NCBI RefSeq assembly: GCF_000002995.4
Contig: NW_025062479.1
Coordinates: forward strand, 23,738,221 to 23,802,220
DNA length: 64,000 nucleotides
From: Brugia malayi
Taxonomy: Eukaryota; Nematoda; Chromadorea; Rhabditida; Onchocercidae
Direction: 5' to 3'
Under the pieces are notes generated by a model, which worked only from the letters and a program-made list of their open reading frames with translations, was not told where the DNA came from and ran no database searches. Each line of letters begins with the position of its first letter. Position 1 is the stretch's first letter. The translations under genes were made by a program, and so were the position numbers. Positions 51,715 to 60,700 of the stretch are shown piece after piece.

Positions 51715-54700
51715 AAGAGGGAGAGAGGAGGATCAATTTCCATCTATAATTAATGTTTGTCCTTTTTTTCCACTCAAAATGCTTTTGATAAGCGCTAAAA
51801 AAAAAACAAAAACATTGTAGAAATGAATAGAATATAATTTGAAATATTCGTAATGAATTATAATTAATTATTTTTATTTCTGATCAAAACAAAAGAAAAA
51901 ATATAAAATATATAATTTATTAGAAATTAGAAATGAATAGAATATAATTTGAAATATTCGTAATGAATTATAATTAATTATTTTTATTTCTGATCAAAAC
52001 AAAAGAAAAAATATAAAATATATAATTTATTAGAAATTAGAAATGAATAGAATATAATTTGAAATATTCGTAATGAATTATAATTAATTATTTTTATTTC
52101 TTTACCAAAACAAGAAATAATATAAAATATAATTCGTAATATAAAATAATACAAAATATAAAATAGAATTTGCTAAATTTTAATTTCTCATTTAAAAATA
52201 ATCAATTACTAATTAATTCATTTTTGCAGTTTAATGTTTAATGATATGAATAAATTTATTTAAATTAATAATTATTTCTATTCCTTACCAAAATAAGAAA
52301 TGATATAAAATATAATTCATTAGAAATTTGATAAATTTTAATTTATAATTTAAAAATCAATTACTAATTAATTCATTTTTGAAGTTTAATGTTTAATGAT
52401 ATGAATAAATTAATTTGAATTAATGATTATTTCTATTCCTTACCAAAATAAGAAATGATATAAAATATAATTCATTAGAAATTTGCTAAATTTTAATTTA
52501 TAATTTAAAAATAATCAATTACTAATTAATTCATTTTTGAAGTTTAATGTTTAATGATATGAATAAATTAATTTGAATTAATAATTATTTTAAGGTTGTT
52601 GGTGGTCGACGATCAGATACCGGTCGCTTAGGTGCATTTATTACACAGGTAAAACCTGGATCTGTTGCTGATACTATTGGTCATCTTCGAAAAGGTTTGT
52701 GACACAAATATTTGTCGCATAATTTTTTTCTTTTTCTTTTTTTTTTCAAAAATATATAATTTGTTTTTTTTTTTTGTGAAATTTTACAATTAATTCTTGA
52801 ATAAATGTAACTTTTTTTAAAAATTAAAAGAATAAAGTAACAGAATATGATAATAAGATAAAATATATATATTTATTATTAATATGATTGTTTTGTTTAT
52901 TAATGATCAATTGATAATATTTAGTATATTTGTATCAAAAGATTAAGAAAAAAAAGAAAAAAAACAAACAATTTTAATATTATTATTTGTAGCAAAAAAA
53001 AAAAACGCAAAGAGGAGGGAGAGAGAGGGAGAAATAATTTCAGGTGGGATAATTTCAGGTGACGAAGTATTAGAATGAAATCGTCGTTAATTACATAATG
53101 CTACATAACTTTAATATTATTTATTATCTGTAATAAAAAAAAAAAAAACACAGAGAGAGAGATAATTTCAAGTAAGATAACTTCAGGTGGGATAATTTCA
53201 GGTGAGATAATTTCAGGTAAGGTAATTTCAGGTGGGATAATTTCAGGTGATAGAGTATTAGAATGAAATGATGGTCAATTACAAAATGCTACATAACTTT
53301 AATATTATTTATTATCTGTAATAAAAAAAAAAAAAACACAGGGAGAGAGATAATTTCAGGTGGGATAATTTTAGGTGAGAAAGTATTAGAAAGAAATGGT
53401 CATCAATTACATAATGCTACATAACTTTAATGTTAATTATTATCTGTAATAAAAAAGAAAACACACAGAGAGAGAGGGAGAGAGATAATTTCAGGTAAGA
53501 TGACTTCAGGTGAGATAATTTCAGGTAAGATAACTTCAGGTAGGATAATTTCAGGTGATAAAGTATTAGAATGAAATGGTCGTCAATTACATAGTGCTAT
53601 ATAACTTTAATATTATTTATTGTCTGTAATAAAAAAAAAGCAACACAGAGAGAGGGAGAGGGAGAGAGATAATTTCAGGTTAGATAATTTCAGGTGACGA
53701 AGTATTAGAGTGGAATGGTCGTCAATTACAAAATGCAACATTTGATCAAGTTTATGATGCGATCAATTCATCAAGGCATGATACACAAGTTGAATTGATC
53801 GTTTCACGTTCAATGAGGTAAATAAATTGTTTGTTTCTATTTTGTAATTAAATTATAATTTAATTTCAAAATATAATTTGTTGAAAAAAAAATTTTTCAA
53901 AATTTATTTAAATTTGTTAATAATTTCTTTTTTTTTTTACCTAAAAATCTTTAATATTAATTTTTAACCTTATTATTTTATCAGCAAATTGTTAGCATAT
54001 TATTAGTATAATTAATTTTTTTTTTCTAATTTAATTTTTTGTAAATAATTTTTTATTATTAATTTAAGTGCTCATTTTAATTGATTTTAAATACATTTAT
54101 TTTATAATTTCTCAACATCCTATTTTTTTTATACATATAAATAAATAAAGAAATCATTTTAAATTGATAAAATTGATTGATTAATATTAGTATTTTAATT
54201 AATAAAAGATTACTTAAAAAAATTAAATTAGAAAAGAAAAATTATTTAAAAATATTTATAATTGGAAATTTAAAATTTATTAAAATATTAATTAGGTAAG
54301 ATAATCAGTTCAAAAATTATTCAAAGCTTCCTTTTTTCTTTCTTTTTTTTAATCATTTATGTAAACAACTATTAATATTTGATAGCAGTCTATATAATTG
54401 TATATATATTGTCTATCAATATTATTTTAATTTATTTCTAATTAAATTTCTTAATTTTAAGTTCTAATTATAAATATTTTAAATATTTTTTTCTTTTTGG
54501 CATACTTAAATTATTTATTTATTTTTTGTGGTATACTTAAATATATGTATATGTTATAATTATATTTATTTTTTTGTGGCATACTTAAATGTATATATTA
54601 TAATTATATGTTTATGAATATTATTTTAATTTATTTTAAATTTTTAATTATAAATATTTTAAATGTATTTTGATATACTTAAATTAGCATATATTATATA

Positions 54701-57700
54701 TTTGAAAATGAATTTCAAAAATTTAATTACAAGGAAAACTAAATAATAGCATATATCAAATGATATGATCAATCATTCATTTCATAGCAATCAAATGGCA
54801 TAGATAAATTAAATTTTTGTTGATAATAGGAAAAAGAAAAAATGAAATTAATCGAATTAAAAAATGGCTTATGGGATAATATATTAAATTCATATTTTAT
54901 TATTTAAAAATTATAATTTATAAAATTTTGCCTTAATAAAGAGAGAGAGAGAGAGAGAGAGAGAAAGGGAGTGGGAGAGAGAAAGAAAGAGAATAAAAAA
55001 AAGTAAATTGTATCACATTAACTTTTTTTTTTTCATCCTCTAAAATAATGAAAAAGAATTTCTAATTATAAGCAATAATTGTTGTTTTTTTTTTTTTTTT
55101 TTCCTTGCATATATGAAAAATTCATTATTGAATATTTTATAGTATACCCGGTGGTGATGATTTCCTGAATGTACAAAGGATGTTACCGAATCCGGCATTT
55201 CTTCCAACCGGTTTGTATCATTTCATTATTTCTATTATTATTTTATTATAATTATTATTATCATTACTAATATTATTGTTAATTATTATTATTACTATTT
55301 TTATTATTATCTTAAATGGAATAAATTAATTGAAGGTAATCTGTTCCCAAAAAAAAGAAAATGAATAAAGGGAAAATCATAATTATAATTGGAAATTCTA
55401 TGAAAATATTATTAATATAATATAAAGAAAAAAGATTGCAATAATAATGTTTAATTAATTTTTTTTCTATTTAATTATTAATTACTTATTTTCTTAGGAA
55501 AAATTTTGAAAAAACAAATTTTTTTTTTTTTTTTTTCAAATTCTGAATGAAAAAAGAAATTAACATTTAGCATTTATTAATGAATCTTTAATAAAATAAA
55601 TAAAAATTGACAAATTATATCTGATTTAAATTTCAATATTATCATAATTGATCGTTTCAAATTTCAATTATAATTTTACAAAGCAAAAAAAGAAAAAGAA
55701 AAACAAACTAATAATTTATGTAAATAAATCAATATTATTTTCTCGAAATAATTGTTAAATATCAAAACAAAATTAAATGTTAAATTCGTCTTATTCCTCT
55801 TTCATTCTTTATCAAAAACTTTTTTTAATAAATAAATTATGAATTAAACAATAACTGTTCAAATATATGCATATTGTTGATAATTTTAATTATTTTAATT
55901 TATTCCATATTTTTATTCAATTATTTTAAATCCAATAATGAAAAATAATAATTTAATAAAAAAGAAAACTATAATATAAGTATTTTATGTAATTGTATCA
56001 TTTCATTCTTATTTCTCTTTCATTCCTTATTGAAAATTTGTTTTAATTAACTTAATTTTAATAATTCTAATTATTGAAATTGATTTTCATATCAATTATT
56101 AATAATTAAATTAAAAAATTAAATATAGGTAGTGGAACAGGAATTGGTGATTATTATCTAAACAATTCATTAAAGAAAACAATAACATAAGTATTTTATG
56201 TAATTGTATCATTTCATTCTTATTTCTCTTTCATTCCTTATTAAAAAAATTTTTTAATTAACTTAATTTTAATAATTTTAATTGATTTTCATATCAATTA
56301 TTAATAATTAAATTAAAAAATTAAATATAGGTAGTGGAACAGGAATTGGTAATTATTATCTAAACAATTCATTGGATACCACTGGTTTCATACATACACA
56401 ATCAGCAACCACTTCACCGCATATGCAATCATTTATTAATTCAAATTATAATTCTGCACTGATCCATAAAGCAATCGAATCACCATTATATGATACTGCT
56501 GGTAAATTAATTCCTATAAAATATTAATTTTAATATCAATAATTTAAAATTGTATTAAATTTGCTACAAAAACAAAAAATTGAAAACATGAATTGTAAAT
56601 ATTTTTTCATCCTTTTTTTAAATTTTTACTTTTTTTTTTTGCATTCTTTGATTGAATAATTTTATCGTATCAATGATACTAATATTAATATCAACGATTT
56701 ATTCATTTGCATATTTTATTTAGAGTTAATTATTAGATAAATAATTAGCTATTGAAGTTAAATAGGCTAATTTAAGCATTAATAAAAAGTTTGTGGGAAA
56801 ATTGAATTGTGTTAAATAATTCTGTTAAATATATTTTATTAAAATGAATTTATTTCATAGTGATTGCAATCTATTATTGATTAATTATCTTTGAAACTTT
56901 CATGGTCGATAGTTATAACAATAAAAAAAAAAAAAATTTTGTTACTGATAGAGGAATTTCAATATTATTTAAATATCAGCTACTATTATTTAAATTTAGA
57001 TCAATAATCATTCATATCATTTTTGCATTGATTATTATCACAATATAGCTAATCAATTGAAACAATAAACAATTATTATAAAAAGCAATTTAGGACCATC
57101 AAGAATAATTGCATCTGATGATTTTTCCGGCAGGCAATTTGGAAGAGGACAGATTTTTGGACGAATTGAGGTGATAAATTCTTTTTTTTTTTTTTTTTAG
57201 AAAAAGAAATGATAAATTCTTCAAAGAGTTTTATTTTTTGATAAAGAGTTCTATTTTAATTTATTTTATTTTTTTTTTTTTTTTTTTGAGATAAACTTCA
57301 AAAAAATAAGAAATATAGAAATTTTTTTAAAAATTTTGCATATTTCTTTATGAATATTGAAATATTGAAAAATGATTTTTATGGGATATTCGCTTAAAAT
57401 TATACAAAATTTCAGATTTCCTTATATTACGGTGCTGCAGAAAGGCAACTTGTTGTTACAATAAGACATGCAATAGATTTACCACCACGACCGGATGGTA
57501 CAGCTCGTAATCCGTATATTAAATTATTTCTTCTACCGGATCGAAGCGAAAAAAGTCGTCGACAGTCTGCCGTACTTGTAGAAACATGCAATCCGATCTG
57601 GAATGAACCATTTTATTATCATGGACTTACCAAACCTATGTTAATGGAACGTGTTCTGGAGGTTTATCATTTCATTTTTTTCTTTAATTTAAAATTTTTA

Positions 57701-60700
57701 ATTACAATTATATTTATACTGTACAAAAGTAATCAGACAAAATTTTTAATTTATTGCTTTCTCAAAATTTTTACATTTTGTTGTTTTAGAAATTATTGAT
57801 ATATCAGTTTTAATTTGCTGAAAATTTTAAACTTTAAATAAATAAAAAATTTTTTTTTGTTTTTTTTTTTTTTAATTATTTAAAATATAATTTAAGGTGA
57901 CAGTTTGGGATTATGATCAATATGAGACAAATTCATTTATGGGTGAAGTGCTGATTGATTTTACAGTTGCTCAGTTAGATGATGAACCATTTTTGTATAC
58001 ATTGGTAGATATGGATGAAGATAATCCGCTTAGAGCAGTTAGTCTTTCATCGTTTTTTTTTTTTTTCTTTCAATTTTATTTTATTTTATTTTTTCTTAAG
58101 AATTCAAAAATTTTTTTATTTCATATTATAAAAAAACATAATTGTAAACATTGATATCATCCTGAAAAGACATAAAGTATCATTTAAAATTAACGCATAT
58201 GAGAATATAACATTATAATTAAATTTGATGAATATGCAACTTAAAAGGAATAGCACTTTAGAAAGTTTATAGTTCAGAGATCAGGATGTTTACAGCTCAG
58301 AAATCAGGATGTTTACAGTTCAGAAATCAAGATGTTTACAGTTCAGAAATCAGGATGTTTACAGTTCAGAAATCAAGATGTTTACAGTTCAGAAATCAGG
58401 ATGTTTACAGTTCAGAAATCAAGATGTTTACAGTTCAGAAATCAGGATGTTTACAGTTCAGAAATCAAGATGTTTACAGTTCAGAAATCAAGATGTTTAC
58501 AGTTCAGAAATCAGGATACCATTAAAAAATAAATCTAAATTATAATAGTGAAGAATTTTCATGATTGATAGTAATTTCAGAAGTTACAACAACGTCGTCT
58601 CAATATTTATCACGCATCCACACGTTCAAAAAGTGAAATGGGACATTATCCAAACATTCATCAACAACGTGGTCTGTGAAAATCATTTATTTACATCAAT
58701 ATTTTTTGTATTTTAGAAAGAAATTATCTTATCAGCTTTATTGTTATCATTTTTAGCAACTGATTACGTGGCTAGTTACGAAGCTTATCATCCTGGTTCG
58801 CGACAGGTATTACTTAATATTTCCGATTATTTATTGAATAATTTATAATAGAAAAGGAATAACATATCGTAGAGCAATTATTGTTAAATCAATTTTTTTT
58901 TTTTTTCGAAAAAGTTAAAAGAAGGTAGATATCAAAAAAAGAACTTTAAAAAGCTATATATCAAAACAATTTGGTATTTTTAGTTTTTTTTTCTATTTTT
59001 CAGAGAAGAATGTAAATTAAATCTTTCATTTCACTTCTAATTATTTTGTTTACTTATAAAATATTGGGTAATATAGAAATAAGAAAAAAAATTTACTTAC
59101 AGTTATTCAAGAAATATTTCATTTAACAACAAAATAAAACTTTAAAAAAAAAGAAGAAGAGAACGAAAATAGCTTATATTTGCTGGCGAAGTTAAAATGA
59201 TTGATAGTATTTAAATTTTGTGAATTTATTTTAATTTTTTGTCATCTGATTGACAAGTTAGTATTTTTTTTTTTTTATAAAATAATAATCTATGCTTTAT
59301 TTCAAATCAATTTTTAGAAAAGTTTAAATCATTTACAAATTATAGCAATATATGATGCATCCAAATTATGGAATGCGTCGATCACGGACATATGATCGGA
59401 GTGGAGCACGAATTGAAGAAGATTGGACAGCCCATCCATCAGGATACTTATCCGATCATGTTTACAGTAATCATATGCCGGTTCGTTATTCACAACGAGA
59501 GAGAAGACCGCGATCTGCTACTGCTATGCGTCCATGTACTGTTTTTAATACCTTTAAGATACCGTACGACACTGTATTTAAGAGATATCGTAAAATGCTG
59601 TATTTAGGATACCGTAATATATCGTATCTAAGAGATCTCAGTAAGGCACCGTATTTAGGATATCGTATTTAAGAGATATCGTGAGATACTGTATTTATGA
59701 TATCGTAATATATCGTATCTAAGAGATATCGTAAGGCACCGTATTTAGGATATTGTATTTAAGAGATATCGTGAGATACTGTATTTATGATATCGTAGTA
59801 TATCGTATCTAAGAGATATCGTAAGGCACTGTATTTAGGATATTGTATTTAAGATAAAATAATTGTTATAAACAGCAAAACTATCATTGAATGTATTCTG
59901 AATTAAATTCACTTATTCAAATCACTAATTTTAGTTATCAAATTCACTATCATAGCTCATTTAAAAATTTCGTATTTAAGATATTGTAAGATATCGTACT
60001 TAAGAGATATCGTAAGGCACTGTATTTAGGGTATCGCAAGATATCGTATTTAAAGTATCGTAGTATCGTATTTAAAATATGGTAATTATTAAAAGCTGCA
60101 AGATTATCGTTGAATATATTCTGAATTAAATTCTCTCATTAAAATCACTAATTTTAGTTACCAAACTCACTATCATAACTCATTTATAAATTTCGTGTTT
60201 AAGATATCGTAAGATACCGTAATTATTGGAAACTATAAAAATTGTCACTGAATATATTCTGAATTAAATTCACTCATTAAAATTAACTAATTTCACTCAT
60301 CTAATTCATTGTCATAATTCATTTATAAATTCAACAATTTTATTTCAAATTTTAAATAACTTACTAACGTAGCATAAAATGCAATTCTGTTAATTGAATC
60401 ATTTCCTAAATTTAAACTTTTTTTTTTTTTTAAAAAATAATTTGCTTTTTTTTCTTATCATATTAATAAATTTTGATTTATTTCCAGTATCAGATATACG
60501 AACTTACAATCGAAATTTGCCACCAGCTCCATGGGTTGCAGATGAGGAGGATGGTCAACAGGTATCAATGCCACAATCAGGTTACCTTCTTCATATAGCA
60601 TTCTGATTAGCTTAATAGATTGAATCAAATTGGTATAAATGTTGTATAGCATAATTGCAGCACAGGCGCTAGCAAGGTTTCCTCGAGATCCAAGATCACC

